This document shows positions 39,084 through 48,311 of a DNA stretch of 64,000 bases, piece after piece. How positions within the stretch are numbered: position 1 is the stretch's first letter; every line of letters begins with the position of its first letter. The DNA is from Myxococcus guangdongensis. Its GTDB lineage: Bacteria > Myxococcota > Myxococcia > Myxococcales > Myxococcaceae. The stretch lies in the NCBI RefSeq assembly GCF_024198255.1, contig NZ_JAJVKW010000001.1, forward strand, positions 186,001 through 250,000, read 5' to 3'. A program made the translations under genes and the position numbers. The notes below the pieces were generated by a model. The model was not told where the DNA came from, did no database searches, and was given only the letters and a program-made list of their open reading frames with translations.

Positions 39084-39089
39084 TAGTCT
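39084..39089 (+). promoter_or_regulatory. Candidate -10 element TAGTCT of the sigma gene, implying a leaderless start
   Basis: TAGTCT ends seven bases before the GTG, so transcription would begin at the start codon itself. There is no strong -35 element, so the call is weak. Confidence 0.25.
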
Positions 39090-39096
39090 GGGGCGC

Positions 39097-39639
39097 GTGA
39101 CAGCTCCGCGCCAGCCGGCCCTCCGGGTCATCCAAGGCGGTCCCCTCCCGGACCGGCGAGACTTCCTGCGCGAGCTGTACACGCGGTACGGCGGCAGCGT
39201 GATGGGGCGCTGCCGCTATCTGTTGAAGGACGCGGCGAAGGCGGAGGACGCGATGCATGACGTCTTCGCGCGCGCCCTGAGCCACGCGGACGACTTCCGC
39301 GCGGACGCCTCGCCGCTGACGTGGTTGATGAAGATCGCCACCCACCACTGCCTCAACCAGCTGCGCTCGGAGCGCGCGGGATGGAGGCAGTGGTTCGAGC
39401 GCGACGCCGCCGCGCGCTCGGAGGGACACGGTGGCGACGGTGAGATGGAGACGCGGGATCTGGTGCGCCGGCTGCTGTCGAAGGTGGATGAGGAGACGCA
39501 GGCGGCGGTGGTCCACTACCACGTGGACGGGATGACCCTGGAAGAGGTGGCCGCGTTGCTGGGACGCTCGGTGCCCACCATCCGCAAGCGGCTGGAGCGC
39601 TTCGCCGAGCTGGGCGGAGAGGAGCTGAGGGTTCGATGA
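39097..39639 (+). CDS. ECF-type RNA polymerase sigma factor
   Basis: The 180-residue protein starts at GTG 39097. Region 2 is SVMGRCRYLLKDAAKAEDAM followed by HDVFARALSH. Region 4 is VHYHVDGMTLEEVAALLGRS with PTIRKRLERF. The family directs RNA polymerase to alternative promoters in response to envelope signals. The stop overlaps the anti-sigma ATG (ATGA), so the pair is translationally coupled. It likely controls the operon that encodes it. I could not identify the cognate -35 sequence. Confidence 0.9.
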   Translation: MTAPRQPALRVIQGGPLPDRRDFLRELYTRYGGSVMGRCRYLLKDAAKAEDAMHDVFARALSHADDFRADASPLTWLMKIATHHCLNQLRSERAGWRQWFERDAAARSEGHGGDGEMETRDLVRRLLSKVDEETQAAVVHYHVDGMTLEEVAALLGRSVPTIRKRLERFAELGGEELRVR

Positions 39640-40406
39640 GCGCGCACGAGTCGGAGTGGACACTGCGCCGCCTGCGGGCCGGCGAGCTGGCCTCCCCCGA
39701 GGCCCACCGAGTCCGGGCCCACGCGGCCGGCTGCACGACCTGCGGCGCCGTGCTGAAAGGGCTCGAGGAGAACCAGGCCCGCTTCGAGGCGGAGCTCCCC
39801 TTCGAGCGCTTCGAGGCCGGCGTCGAGCGCGCCCTGGAGCGCCAGCAGCGGCAGCCAGCCACGCGCCCTGCGCCCCGGCGCTGGGTGCCCGCGACGGTGG
39901 CCCTGGCCGCGTCGCTGCTGGTGGTGGTGCTGGCGAAGCCGCTCCTGGAGGAGGGGCCTGGGAGGAACCGGCTCAAGGGTGGCGGCGACGTGGCGGAGCT
40001 GCGCATCGGCGGCGGCACGGGTCCGCAGCGAGAGGCGCGTCCGGACAGGCCCGAGGCGCTGGAGCCCGGTGAGCGGGTGATGCTGGGCTACAAGGCGGGC
40101 GCGCACCGGTACATGGCCGCGGTGTCCGTGGATGCCATCGGCGAGGTGTCGGCGCTGCATCCGGAGTCCGGCGCCAGCGTGGCGGTGGAGCCCGGCGAGG
40201 AGGTGCACTGGCTGGAGGGGAGCTGGGAGCTCACCGGCTCGGGCGCCGAGCGCGTGGTGCTGGTGCTGGGTGACGAACCCTTCGCGGTGGAGTCGCTGGT
40301 GGAGGCGACGCGGCGTGCCTTCGCGGCGGCGGGCGGCGAGGTGGAGCGGATGGCGCCGCTCGACGTGAAGGGCGCGCAGACGCACTGGGTGCTGCTCAAG
40401 CCATGA
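39636..40406 (+). CDS. Zinc-binding anti-sigma factor with single membrane segment
   Basis: The 256-residue protein has an N-terminal zinc-finger anti-sigma motif, H29-x3-C33-x2-C36 (AHAAGCTTCGAV). One membrane segment spans about 84-100 (VPATVALAASLLVVVLA). The periplasmic domain has a DUF4384-like beta pattern (GAHRYMAAVSVDAIGEVSAL, HPESG). It should hold the adjacent ECF sigma at the membrane until a periplasmic signal releases it. Both ends overlap neighbours by four bases (ATGA). Whether the caspase-like protease cuts it is untested. Confidence 0.85.
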   Translation: MSAHESEWTLRRLRAGELASPEAHRVRAHAAGCTTCGAVLKGLEENQARFEAELPFERFEAGVERALERQQRQPATRPAPRRWVPATVALAASLLVVVLAKPLLEEGPGRNRLKGGGDVAELRIGGGTGPQREARPDRPEALEPGERVMLGYKAGAHRYMAAVSVDAIGEVSALHPESGASVAVEPGEEVHWLEGSWELTGSGAERVVLVLGDEPFAVESLVEATRRAFAAAGGEVERMAPLDVKGAQTHWVLLKP

Positions 40407-42004
40407 GCCCGTCCCTCTTCCCTCTCGGGCGGGCCCTGGGCCTGGCGCTCGCGCTCACCGTGGCCTCTGCGGCGCACGCGGACAGCCTGCGCCGCTTCGC
40501 GCTGATTGCCGGCAACGACGAGGGCGGCGACGAGACACGGCCCCTGCGCTTCGCCCGAGACGACGCGCGCAAGATGCACGGGCTGTTGGCGCGGCTGGGC
40601 GGCGTGGCGCCCGGCGACGCGAAGCTCCTGCTCAACGAGACGTCGAAGGACTTCCTCGCGGCGCTCACGGAGCTGGAGGCGCGGGCGAAGGCGGCGCAGG
40701 ACAGAGGCGAGCGCACGGCGCTGCTCGTCTATTACTCCGGCCACGCGAAGGACGGCACGCTGCGGCTGGGCAACACGCGCCTGGGCTTCGACGATTTGAA
40801 GCGCCGGCTGTCGAACGCGCCCGCGGACATCCGCATCGCGATTCTGGACTCGTGCCGCTCCGGGGCGATGACGCGCACCAAGGGCGCGCGGCGGGCCCCG
40901 GCCTTCGAAATCGAGTCCGGCGCGCCACGCGACGCGCGGGGCCTGGTCATCCTCACCTCCAGCGCGGCGGATGAGGACTCGCAGGAGTCGGACGCGCTGG
41001 GTGGCAGCTACTTCTCCCACCACCTGGCCAGCGGCCTGTTGGGTGACGCGGACCGCAGCGGCGATGGGCGGGTGACGCTGTTCGAGGCGTACTCGCATGC
41101 GTACGCGCGCACGGTGGCGGACACCGCGGCGAGCAGCGGCGGCGCGCAGCACCCCACGTTCAGCTACGACCTGGCGGGCAACGGCGACCTGGTGCTCACG
41201 GACCTGCGCGCGGGCGGCGACGGGCTGGTGGTGCCGCAGGTGGCGCCTCCGGGCATGTACTACTTCGTGGACCCGGCCGGGCTGGTGGTGGCGGAGCTGG
41301 ACAAGACGGACGGCGTGGAGCGCCGCGTGGCCCTTGCGCCCGGCACCTACCGCGTGAAGCGCCGGCTCCCGGACAAGTTGCGCATCGGCGAGGTGCAGGT
41401 GTCGCGCGGCCAGCCCGTGGTGCTGGAGGAGTCGCGCTTGAGGGACGCGCCCTTCTCCGATGATCCGGTGAAGGGCGTGAGCCTGGATGGAGGGGCGTGG
41501 TGGACCTTGGGCCTGTCCGGCGCGGTGCAGTCCTACTTCGACGCGCCCACGCGACAGTCGCTGTTCCTCTCGGTGGGCATGTTGGGGGTGGAGGCGCAGC
41601 TCCATGACTACTTCCGGCGCGACTGGGTGTGGGGCGTGGACGTGGCGATGGGCCGCAAGCAGGCGCTGCTCGACTTGCCCACGTTGAGCGGGCCGCCGTA
41701 CCGGTACTCGGTGACGAGCCTGGGCACGACGCTCGCTTCCGAGTGGCCCCAGGGACGCATCACCCCCTTCGTGGGCGCGCGAATGGCGTACCTCGTGATG
41801 CGGCGCGACTTCGAGGAGGCCGCGTATCCGGACCAGAAGTACGCGATGTTCTCGCCGGGACTCGTCGCGGGCCTGCGCTGGCAGCCCCTGCCGCGCCTGC
41901 ACGTGACGGGACGTGCCCGGCTCCACTACCTGCTCTACACCGTGGACGAGCAACGCTCCCTGGGCTTCTGGGAGCTGGGCGCGCTCCTCACCTACCGGCC
42001 ATGA
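40403..42004 (+). CDS. Secreted caspase-like protease (C14) with C-terminal outer-membrane barrel
   Basis: This is a 533-residue protein with a signal peptide (cleavage near AAHA-DS). A caspase p20-like domain follows, with catalytic His114 (YYSGHAKDG) and Cys151 in DSCRSG, plus the family's NTRLGFDDLKRRL segment. Residues 217-228 (DRSGDGRVTLFE) match an EF-hand calcium loop. A beta-sandwich linker comes next. The last 160 residues alternate like a beta-barrel (WTLGLSGAVQSYF, RITPFVGARMAYLVM) and end in ALLTYRP. The start overlaps the anti-sigma stop. The protease thus probably works on the periplasmic face of the outer membrane. The barrel call is by pattern only. Confidence 0.85.
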   Translation: MSPSLFPLGRALGLALALTVASAAHADSLRRFALIAGNDEGGDETRPLRFARDDARKMHGLLARLGGVAPGDAKLLLNETSKDFLAALTELEARAKAAQDRGERTALLVYYSGHAKDGTLRLGNTRLGFDDLKRRLSNAPADIRIAILDSCRSGAMTRTKGARRAPAFEIESGAPRDARGLVILTSSAADEDSQESDALGGSYFSHHLASGLLGDADRSGDGRVTLFEAYSHAYARTVADTAASSGGAQHPTFSYDLAGNGDLVLTDLRAGGDGLVVPQVAPPGMYYFVDPAGLVVAELDKTDGVERRVALAPGTYRVKRRLPDKLRIGEVQVSRGQPVVLEESRLRDAPFSDDPVKGVSLDGGAWWTLGLSGAVQSYFDAPTRQSLFLSVGMLGVEAQLHDYFRRDWVWGVDVAMGRKQALLDLPTLSGPPYRYSVTSLGTTLASEWPQGRITPFVGARMAYLVMRRDFEEAAYPDQKYAMFSPGLVAGLRWQPLPRLHVTGRARLHYLLYTVDEQRSLGFWELGALLTYRP

Positions 42005-42015
42005 AGGAGCGTTCG

Positions 42016-42978
42016 ATGCGATACCTGACGCCCATCTGCCTGTGTCTGGCCCTGGCCGCTTGCGGCGGCGACTTCTCCAACGACGACCTGGAGTTCCAGA
42101 ACGCCATCCCCCTGCGCGAGGACCTGATGGCGAAGGTGCTCGGGGAGGAGCAGGCGAAGGCGCGGGCCCTGCGCGCGGCGTCCAAGGTCCAGGCACTGCA
42201 GCTGGGACGGCTGGGAGAGGTGTCCAGCATCGTCGGCGACACGAGCGAGACGGGCCGAGACTTCAACGACTCGGTCGGCAACATGCTGCAGGCCATCGAC
42301 AACATCCGGACCCTGCCCGCGACCACCCGCGGCCCCAACCGCCGGGTCTGGGGGCCCTTCCTGGGCAAGAACGACATGAAGTTCGACACGCGCTTCGTGA
42401 TGACGCGTGAAGGGGGGCGCTTCGACTACCACCTCCAGCTTCGCGACGTCGGAGAGGGCGAGGACGACTGGTGGAGCTTCCTCTCCGGCTCGTTCGAGGC
42501 GAGCGGCGGCGTGCGCCGGGGGACGGGCAGCCTCATCCTCGACCTGAAGCGCTCGCGCGAGGAGGATTACCTGGGCGTGGACTTCATCGACCGGGAGGAG
42601 ATCCACTACCAGACGAAGACGTTCCCCACGCGGGTGGAGCTGGTCTGGGTCTTCGCGGAGAACACCCTGCCCCTGCCCTCGCGCTACGTGTACCGGGAGG
42701 CAGAGAGCGGCGTGGCGGAGATGACCTTCGAGCTGGTCCAGACGGACTTCGTGCTCGGGGGCCAGAAGGAGGACATCGCGCTCACCACGCGCTGGGCGCC
42801 GGACGGACGGGGCCTGGGGGCGGTGGAGATTCTGCGCGGCGACATCCCGGGCGCGAAGTACACCGAGTGCTGGGACGCCCAGGGGAAGGTGACGTTCCTC
42901 TCCCGCTCCTGGGACATCTTCAATCCGACGGAGGGCGTGCGCGCCTCCTGCCCGGACCTGTCGGCGCTGGACCGGTGA
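42016..42978 (+). CDS. Lipoprotein B of the sigma/caspase operon, paralogue of lipoprotein A
   Basis: The ATG at 42016 has AAGGAG six bases before it, a better site than ATG 42001, which overlaps the caspase stop (ATGA). The product has 320 residues with lipobox LAAC (Cys16). The body shares VWGP, LSGS and a final TRWAPDGRGLGAVEILRGD...ECWD segment ending near FNP with the lipoprotein at 38079. The two are likely duplicated genes. Its first part is helical with a charged stretch (LMAKVLGEEQAKARALRAAS) and differs from lipoprotein A. Function is unknown. It ends the operon. Confidence 0.8.
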   Translation: MRYLTPICLCLALAACGGDFSNDDLEFQNAIPLREDLMAKVLGEEQAKARALRAASKVQALQLGRLGEVSSIVGDTSETGRDFNDSVGNMLQAIDNIRTLPATTRGPNRRVWGPFLGKNDMKFDTRFVMTREGGRFDYHLQLRDVGEGEDDWWSFLSGSFEASGGVRRGTGSLILDLKRSREEDYLGVDFIDREEIHYQTKTFPTRVELVWVFAENTLPLPSRYVYREAESGVAEMTFELVQTDFVLGGQKEDIALTTRWAPDGRGLGAVEILRGDIPGAKYTECWDAQGKVTFLSRSWDIFNPTEGVRASCPDLSALDR

Positions 42979-43035
42979 CCGGCCAACCCTCCGAGCGCAG
43001 GAGCGCGGGACGGCCTGGGCCCCGCACGCGGCTGG

Positions 43036-43041
43036 TATAGA
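43036..43041 (+). promoter_or_regulatory. Candidate -10 element TATAGA of the AmpG-like gene
   Basis: TATAGA ends 11 bases before the ATG, with no Shine-Dalgarno sequence between them. The transcript would be nearly leaderless. No good -35 was found. Confidence 0.3.
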
Positions 43042-43052
43042 GTCCGCCGCCT

Positions 43053-44678
43053 ATGCGCGAGCAGGGCGGCAAGAGTGGGGAGAAGCGACCGGGGACGTGG
43101 GCCAGCCTGGCCCGGGCCATGGCCTCCTGGAGGACGGCCTCCGTCACCCTGCTCTCGTTCTCCTCGGGTCTGCCGCTGGGCCTGGTGTGGATCGCCATCC
43201 CCGACTGGCTGCGCAGCATCGGCGTGGACATCCGCGTGGTGGGCCTCATCACGCTGGCGCAGGCCCCCTGGTCCTTCAAGTTCATCTGGTCCCCGCTGAT
43301 GGACCGCTACGTGCCGCCCTTCTGGGGACGGCGCCGGGGCTGGATGGCGGTGGCGCAGGTGGCGCTGTTCGCCACGACCCTGGCGCTCGCGGGGCTGGGG
43401 GAACATCCCGAGGCTGCGTGGGTGGTGGGCGCGCTGGCCATGGCGGTGGCCTTCGCGTCCGCGACGCAGGACATCGCCATCGACGCGTACGCGGTGGAGG
43501 TGCTGCGCAAGGAGGAGCAGGGCGTGGCGGTGGGCGCGCGCGTGGCGCTGTATCGCGCGGCCATGTTCATCGCGGGCTCGGCGGCGATCACCCTCGCGGG
43601 CCGCGTGTCGTGGAAGTGGGTGGTCATCGGGCTGGCGACGCTGTACCTGCCCATGCTCATCATCACCCGCTTCGCGCCGGAGCCCGAGGAGCGGCTCACC
43701 CCGCCCAAGTCCCTCAAGGACGCTGTCTGGTATCCGTTCGTGGGCTTCCTGTCGCGGCACCGCGCGCTCGAAATCCTCGCCTTCGTCTTCCTCTACAAGC
43801 TGGCCGACAACCTCGGCGGCACGCTGCTCCGCCCGTTCCTGGTGGACATGGGGTACAGCGACTTGCACCGCGGCGTGGCGCTCGGGACGATTGGCCTGTT
43901 CGGCACCATCCTGGGCACGCTGGTGGGCGGCGCGTGGACGACGGTGCTGGGGCTGGGCCGCGCGCTCTGGGTGTTCGGCGTCATCCAGATTGTGTCCAAC
44001 ATCGGCTACGTGCTCGTCGCCCGGGCGGGTGGGCCCAACGTGTGGCTGATGTACAGCGCCATCGGCTTCGAGCAGGTGACGCAGGGCCTGGGCACGGGCG
44101 CCTTCTCCGTGCTGCTGATGCGGCTGACACAGAAGCGCTTCTCGGCCACGCAGTTCGCGCTGCTCTCCAGCCTGTTCTCCATTCCGCGCGTGGTGGCGGG
44201 GCCCATCGCCGGCTTCCTCGTGTACTCCATCGGCTGGGAGCCCTTCTTCTGGTTCACCATGGTGGGCGGCATCCCCGGCCTGCTCCTGCTCGCGCGCTTC
44301 GTGCCGCTGGGCGTGAGGGACCCGGACTTCGACGTGCAGAGCCGCCCCACCACGCGCGCCGTGAGCCGGCCGATGATGGTGGGCAGCGCGGCGCTCGCGG
44401 CCGTGGTGGGCATGGGCCTGGGGCTGGTGACGACGGCGCTGCTCACCGCGGTGCAGAACCTGCGCAAGACGCCGCAGGCGGGCTTCGACTTCGCCACGCC
44501 CTTCGGCGCGCTGTTCCAGCCCTCGGGCGTCACCGACTGGGTGACGCTGGCGAGCATCATCGTCTTCGGGTTGACGGTGGGCCTGCTCACCGCCGCCGTG
44601 CTCGCCGCGCGCTCCGGGGCCTTCTACCTGCCCGAACAGGAGGCGCCGACCTCCCCCTCCGGCGCGCCCAGCCCGTAG
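43053..44678 (+). CDS. MFS transporter, AmpG-like
   Basis: The 541-residue integral membrane protein has about 12-14 hydrophobic segments. The opening ([20 protein letters not shown]) and the conserved [22 protein letters not shown] loop between helices 2 and 3 are typical of the AmpG branch of the major facilitator family. The segment [18 protein letters not shown] also belongs to that branch. AmpG proteins import muropeptides for wall recycling. The branch also includes transporters of unknown substrate. No other recycling gene is beside it, so substrate is uncertain. The C-terminus is a short Pro-rich tail in the cytoplasm. Confidence 0.88.
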   Translation: MREQGGKSGEKRPGTWASLARAMASWRTASVTLLSFSSGLPLGLVWIAIPDWLRSIGVDIRVVGLITLAQAPWSFKFIWSPLMDRYVPPFWGRRRGWMAVAQVALFATTLALAGLGEHPEAAWVVGALAMAVAFASATQDIAIDAYAVEVLRKEEQGVAVGARVALYRAAMFIAGSAAITLAGRVSWKWVVIGLATLYLPMLIITRFAPEPEERLTPPKSLKDAVWYPFVGFLSRHRALEILAFVFLYKLADNLGGTLLRPFLVDMGYSDLHRGVALGTIGLFGTILGTLVGGAWTTVLGLGRALWVFGVIQIVSNIGYVLVARAGGPNVWLMYSAIGFEQVTQGLGTGAFSVLLMRLTQKRFSATQFALLSSLFSIPRVVAGPIAGFLVYSIGWEPFFWFTMVGGIPGLLLLARFVPLGVRDPDFDVQSRPTTRAVSRPMMVGSAALAAVVGMGLGLVTTALLTAVQNLRKTPQAGFDFATPFGALFQPSGVTDWVTLASIIVFGLTVGLLTAAVLAARSGAFYLPEQEAPTSPSGAPSP

Positions 44679-44757
44679 CAGCGGGCCTTGGGGCGGGTCT
44701 GGGTCCACCCGAGGACAGCGCGTCGAGAAGGCTGAGCAAACTGTCGGGCCGCGCGCC

Positions 44758-44763
44758 TATGGT
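44758..44763 (+). promoter_or_regulatory. Candidate -10 element TATGGT of pgm
   Basis: TATGGT ends nine bases before the ATG of the phosphoglucomutase gene, with no Shine-Dalgarno sequence. It may mark a leaderless transcript. Confidence 0.3.
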
Positions 44764-44772
44764 GCGGTCGAC

Positions 44773-46410
44773 ATGGCCCATCCTCTCGCTGGAAAGCTCC
44801 CGCCCGAAGACCTCCTCATCGACCCCGAGAAGCTGCGCGCGCGCTACTACGCGGAGACGCCCGACGTGGGCATCCCCGAGCAGCGCGTGGCCTTCGGCAC
44901 CTCGGGACACCGCGGCTCATCGGCGCGCACCAGCTTCAACGAGGCGCACATCGTCGCGGTGACGCAGGCGCTCTGCGAGTACCGCCAGCAGCAGGGCATC
45001 GACGGCCCGCTGTACCTGGGCATGGACACCCACGCCCTGTCCGCCCCCGCGCAACAGACGGCGCTGGAGGTGCTCGCCGCCCACGGCGTGCAGGTGCGCT
45101 TCACCGACGGCGCCACGCCCACGCCCGTCATCTCCCACGCCATCCTCACGTTCAACAAGGGGCGCACCACGGGGCTCGCGGACGGCATCGTCATCACCCC
45201 GTCCCACAACCCGCCCGAGGACGGCGGAATCAAATACAACCCGCCCAACGGCGGCCCCGCGGACACGAACGTCACCGCGCTCATCGAGCGCCGGGCCAAC
45301 GCGCTGCTCGGCGAGGGCAACCGCGGCGTCCAGCGCACCCCGTACGAGCGGGCGCGCACGGCCCCCACGGTGAAGCCGTACGACTTCATCACGCCGTACG
45401 TCGAGGACCTGGGCTCCGTCGTCGACATGGAGGCCATCCAGGGCGCGAAGCTGAAGATTGGCGCGGACCCGCTCGGCGGCTCCAACGTGGCGTACTGGGA
45501 GCCCATCGCCACGCGCTACGGGCTGAATCTCACGGTGGTGAACCCCACCGTGGACCCGACGTTCCGGTTCATGCCGGTGGACCACGACGGCAAGATCCGC
45601 ATGGACTGCTCGTCGCCGTACGCCATGGCGAACCTGGTGAAGCTCAAGGACCAGTATGACCTGGCCTTCGGCAACGACGCGGACTCGGACCGGCACGGCA
45701 TCGTCACGCGCTCGCTGGGGTTGATGAACCCCAACCATTACCTGGCGGTGGCCATCCACTACCTGTTCCAGAACCGCCCCGGCTGGAAGGCGGGCACCGC
45801 GGTGGGCAAGACGCTGGTGTCCAGCGGGCTCATCGACCGCGTGGCGCAGAGCCTCCACCGCCGCGTCGTCGAGGTGCCGGTGGGCTTCAAGTGGTTCGTG
45901 GACGGGCTCCTGGCGGGCACGCTGGGCTTCGGCGGTGAGGAGAGCGCGGGCGCATCCTTCCTGCGCCGCGACGGCACGGTGTGGACCACGGACAAGGACG
46001 GCATGCTGTTGGACCTGCTCGCGGTGGAGATCCTCGCGCGCACGGGAAAGGACCCGGGCGAGCACTACCAGGACCTGGCCGCGCGCTTCGGCACGCCCTA
46101 CTACGCGCGCATCGACCAGCCGGCCACGCCCGCGCAGAAGGCGGTGCTCAAGAAACTCTCCCCGGACGCGGTGAAGGCGCAGAGCCTGGCCGGCGAGCCC
46201 ATCCTCCAGCGCCTCACCCGCGCGCCCGGCAACGACGCGGACATCGGCGGCCTGAAAGTCGTGGCCCAGAATGGCTGGTTCGCCGCGCGGCCCTCGGGCA
46301 CCGAGGACGTGTACAAAATCTACGCGGAGAGCTTCCGCGACGAGGCCCACCTGAACGCCATCCTCGAGGAGGCCCGCGCCATCGTCGCCCAGGCCTTCGC
46401 CGGCACGTGA
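44773..46410 (+). CDS. pgm: Phosphoglucomutase (alpha-D-glucose phosphate-specific)
   Basis: This 545-residue cytoplasmic enzyme interconverts glucose 1-phosphate and glucose 6-phosphate. It feeds glycogen, exopolysaccharide and lipopolysaccharide precursors. [10 protein letters not shown] at the N-terminus, the active-site serine in [12 protein letters not shown], the metal loop NDADSDRHG, the sugar-binding [16 protein letters not shown] and the C-terminal [13 protein letters not shown] are all present. Length matches the bacterial Pgm family. The stop codon overlaps the DoxX gene (GTGA), so the two are probably co-expressed. Confidence 0.96.
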   Translation: MAHPLAGKLPPEDLLIDPEKLRARYYAETPDVGIPEQRVAFGTSGHRGSSARTSFNEAHIVAVTQALCEYRQQQGIDGPLYLGMDTHALSAPAQQTALEVLAAHGVQVRFTDGATPTPVISHAILTFNKGRTTGLADGIVITPSHNPPEDGGIKYNPPNGGPADTNVTALIERRANALLGEGNRGVQRTPYERARTAPTVKPYDFITPYVEDLGSVVDMEAIQGAKLKIGADPLGGSNVAYWEPIATRYGLNLTVVNPTVDPTFRFMPVDHDGKIRMDCSSPYAMANLVKLKDQYDLAFGNDADSDRHGIVTRSLGLMNPNHYLAVAIHYLFQNRPGWKAGTAVGKTLVSSGLIDRVAQSLHRRVVEVPVGFKWFVDGLLAGTLGFGGEESAGASFLRRDGTVWTTDKDGMLLDLLAVEILARTGKDPGEHYQDLAARFGTPYYARIDQPATPAQKAVLKKLSPDAVKAQSLAGEPILQRLTRAPGNDADIGGLKVVAQNGWFAARPSGTEDVYKIYAESFRDEAHLNAILEEARAIVAQAFAGT

Positions 46411-46757
46411 AGACCGTCCTGATGTACGTGCTGGGCCTCTTCATGGTGGCCGGCGGCATCAACCACTTCGTCCATCCGCGCGCCTACGTGCGGATGATGC
46501 CGCCGTACCTGCCCTGGCACGGCCCGCTCGTCTTCTGGAGCGGCGTGGCGGAGGTGCTCTTGGGGGTGGGCCTGCTCATCCCCGCCACCCGGGTGGTGTC
46601 GGCGTGGGGGCTCATCGCGCTGTTCATCGCCGTCTTCCCCGCCAACCTCCAGATGGCGCGGGAGCCCGAGCGCTTCCGGAAGATTCCCAAGGCGGCCCTC
46701 TGGGCGAGGCTCCCGCTGCAGGGCGTCCTCATCCTCTGGGCCTGGTGGTACACCTGA
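46407..46757 (+). CDS. DoxX-family membrane protein
   Basis: The frame begins at GTG 46407, overlapping the pgm stop by four bases. The product is 116 residues with four hydrophobic helices: [53 protein letters not shown] and [15 protein letters not shown]. The [18 protein letters not shown] segment is typical of small DoxX/DUF-type proteins. Function in this family is poorly defined. Coupling to pgm does not suggest an obvious role. Confidence 0.85.
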   Translation: MKTVLMYVLGLFMVAGGINHFVHPRAYVRMMPPYLPWHGPLVFWSGVAEVLLGVGLLIPATRVVSAWGLIALFIAVFPANLQMAREPERFRKIPKAALWARLPLQGVLILWAWWYT

Positions 46758-46803
46758 TCCACGAAGCGCCTGTCCGCCCGGCGGCCCTGGGGTACGTCCT
46801 TCC

Positions 46804-46832
46804 TTGACTCCCCCCGGGGTGCTCTTTAGGTT
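46804..46832 (+). promoter_or_regulatory. Candidate sigma-70 promoter of rpoZ
   Basis: TTGACT (46804-46809) and TAGGTT (46827-46832) are 17 bases apart. The start would fall about 35-40 bases before the rpoZ ATG. Confidence 0.5.
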
Positions 46833-46876
46833 TCAGTGTTCTCAGGTAGCCCCACCGAAATCCCGAAGGACGTTCC

Positions 46877-47113
46877 ATGGCTCGCGTCACAGTCGAAGAC
46901 TGCCTCCCCCTCGTCGACAACCGGTTCGCGCTGGTGCTGCTCGGTGCGAAGCGCGCGCGTCAGCTGATGGCCGGCGCCCGCCCCATCATCGAGCAGTCCA
47001 AGAACAAGCCCCCCGTGCTGTCGCTGCGCGAGGTGGCCACCGGCCGCGTGAAGTTCGACCGTGACGTGCGCGAGGCGCTGTCCGGCAAGTACACCCCCGA
47101 CACCGCCAAGTAG
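46877..47113 (+). CDS. rpoZ: RNA polymerase omega subunit
   Basis: The 78-residue protein has the omega family's opening ([20 protein letters not shown]) and the RARQL and VALREV-like ([11 protein letters not shown]) core helices. It helps assemble and stabilise RNA polymerase by binding beta-prime. GAAGGA precedes the ATG. It stands alone in the window, without the gmk or spoT neighbours often seen in other proteobacteria. Confidence 0.95.
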   Translation: MARVTVEDCLPLVDNRFALVLLGAKRARQLMAGARPIIEQSKNKPPVLSLREVATGRVKFDRDVREALSGKYTPDTAK

Positions 47114-47126
47114 TCCGCTGTCCTTC

Positions 47127-47606
47127 TCAGGTTCCCTTCCCCTCGGGCCCCACGGCCGGGGAAGGGGCCTCGGGCAGGAGGCCCTGGGCGCGCATCCACC
47201 GCACGGCGCGCGCGGCCACGGCCTTCTCGCCCTTGTAGCCGAGCAGGGGCACCAGCTGTCCCACCGGCACCCATCTCACCTCGTCCACCTCCACGCGCGG
47301 CCCTGGCAGCGGCCCCAGCGCGCCTTCCTGGTAACGGAAGAGGAAGAAGTGGACGCGCTTGAAGATGCGCTGCCCCCGGAACTGGTAGACGTAGCGAATC
47401 TCGCCCAGCGGCGCGACCAGCGCGGCGGTGAGTCCCGTCTCCTCGTGCACCTCGCGGCTCGCCGTCTGCTCCGGCGTCTCCCCCGGGTCCACGTGTCCCT
47501 TGGGCAGCGCCCACAGGGGACGGCCATGCGGACGGATGACGACCACCTCCCAGGTGCCGTCACTCTCCCGGATGACAATCCCGCCTGCGGACGCCTCGCG
47601 TGGCAT
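47127..47606 (-). CDS. Nudix hydrolase
   Basis: The ATG at 47606 has AGGTGG upstream. A GTG six bases earlier is possible. The 159-residue protein contains a complete Nudix box, G-x5-E-x7-REVHEETGL (from GHVDPGE), with the preceding PLWALPKG. The opening ASAGGIVIRESDGTWEVVVI and the RVHFFLFRY strand fit the family. Substrates are nucleoside diphosphates linked to another group, and cannot be told from sequence. It is convergent with rpoZ, with only 13 bases between the stop codons. Confidence 0.93.
   Translation of the reverse strand: MPREASAGGIVIRESDGTWEVVVIRPHGRPLWALPKGHVDPGETPEQTASREVHEETGLTAALVAPLGEIRYVYQFRGQRIFKRVHFFLFRYQEGALGPLPGPRVEVDEVRWVPVGQLVPLLGYKGEKAVAARAVRWMRAQGLLPEAPSPAVGPEGKGT
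47134..47166 (+). terminator. Possible rpoZ terminator hairpin inside the end of the Nudix gene
   Basis: CCCTTCCCC (47134-47142) and GGGGAAGGG (47158-47166) form a nine-base-pair stem with a 15-base loop, 20 bases past the rpoZ stop. The loop is large and there is no T-run. Confidence 0.35.
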
Positions 47607-47651
47607 GCCCACCTACCCTAACCGATGGCGGCGGGACGTGGGGGCCTGGAC

Positions 47652-48293
47652 TCACCCGCCATGGGCGAAGTGGCTCAGCTTCGCCTCCGCCCCCAGCCGG
47701 TAGGCGTACCGCAGGTCCGACAGGAGCCGCTCCAGCCGCCGTCCGGCGACGTGCGTCATCATCCGCGAGCAGAACCGCCGCGACAGCCGGTTGGCCTCCT
47801 GGTACCGCCAGCGCTCCTGGGAGGACAGCCTGTCCCGGTAGGACACCCGGTCGAACAGCCGGGTGAGCAGCTCCTGGGCCCAGGCCCCCACGCCCTCGCC
47901 CCAGCGGTGCAGCAGGCACACGGCGAACTTGTCCACCTCCGCCTGGGCCTCCAGCTCCAGCAGCGACACCGTGCGCCCGTGCGCCGCGGTGTGGGCCATG
48001 TAGAGGAAGTGGCTGACGCCCTCGGCCACCTGGCAGTAGCCGGCGAGGTCCCCGTCCAGCACGTACCCCAGCGGCCCGGCCTCGTAGGGCTTGAGCCGGT
48101 CCAAGAGCGCCGGCGACAGGTACAGCGCCAGCTCCAGCGCGTCGTCCGACTCGTGGACGAGCAGCTCCTCGTCGGTGCGCCCGGTGGCGCCCAGCCGGAC
48201 GGCGGCCTCCGTGTCCACCACGAAGGTCTCCGCCCGTGCCTCGCACGTGAAGCCGTAGATGGCCTCCAGGTGGTCCTGAACGCGGCCAATCAT
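47652..48293 (-). CDS. Conserved hypothetical protein (213 aa)
   Basis: I do not recognise the family. The protein has no signal peptide or membrane segment. It opens MIGRVQDHLEAIYGFTCEAR, has an acidic stretch (HESDDALELALYL) and ends in a long basic helix (QEANRLSRRFCSRMMTHVAG). Histidines cluster near residues 95-105 (HFLYMAHTAAHGR). It follows the gene ending at 48312 with 18 bases between, so the two form an operon. GC pattern matches that of neighbours. Confidence 0.7.
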   Translation of the reverse strand: MIGRVQDHLEAIYGFTCEARAETFVVDTEAAVRLGATGRTDEELLVHESDDALELALYLSPALLDRLKPYEAGPLGYVLDGDLAGYCQVAEGVSHFLYMAHTAAHGRTVSLLELEAQAEVDKFAVCLLHRWGEGVGAWAQELLTRLFDRVSYRDRLSSQERWRYQEANRLSRRFCSRMMTHVAGRRLERLLSDLRYAYRLGAEAKLSHFAHGG

Positions 48294-48311
48294 GTGGCGA
48301 CCTCCCTCACG

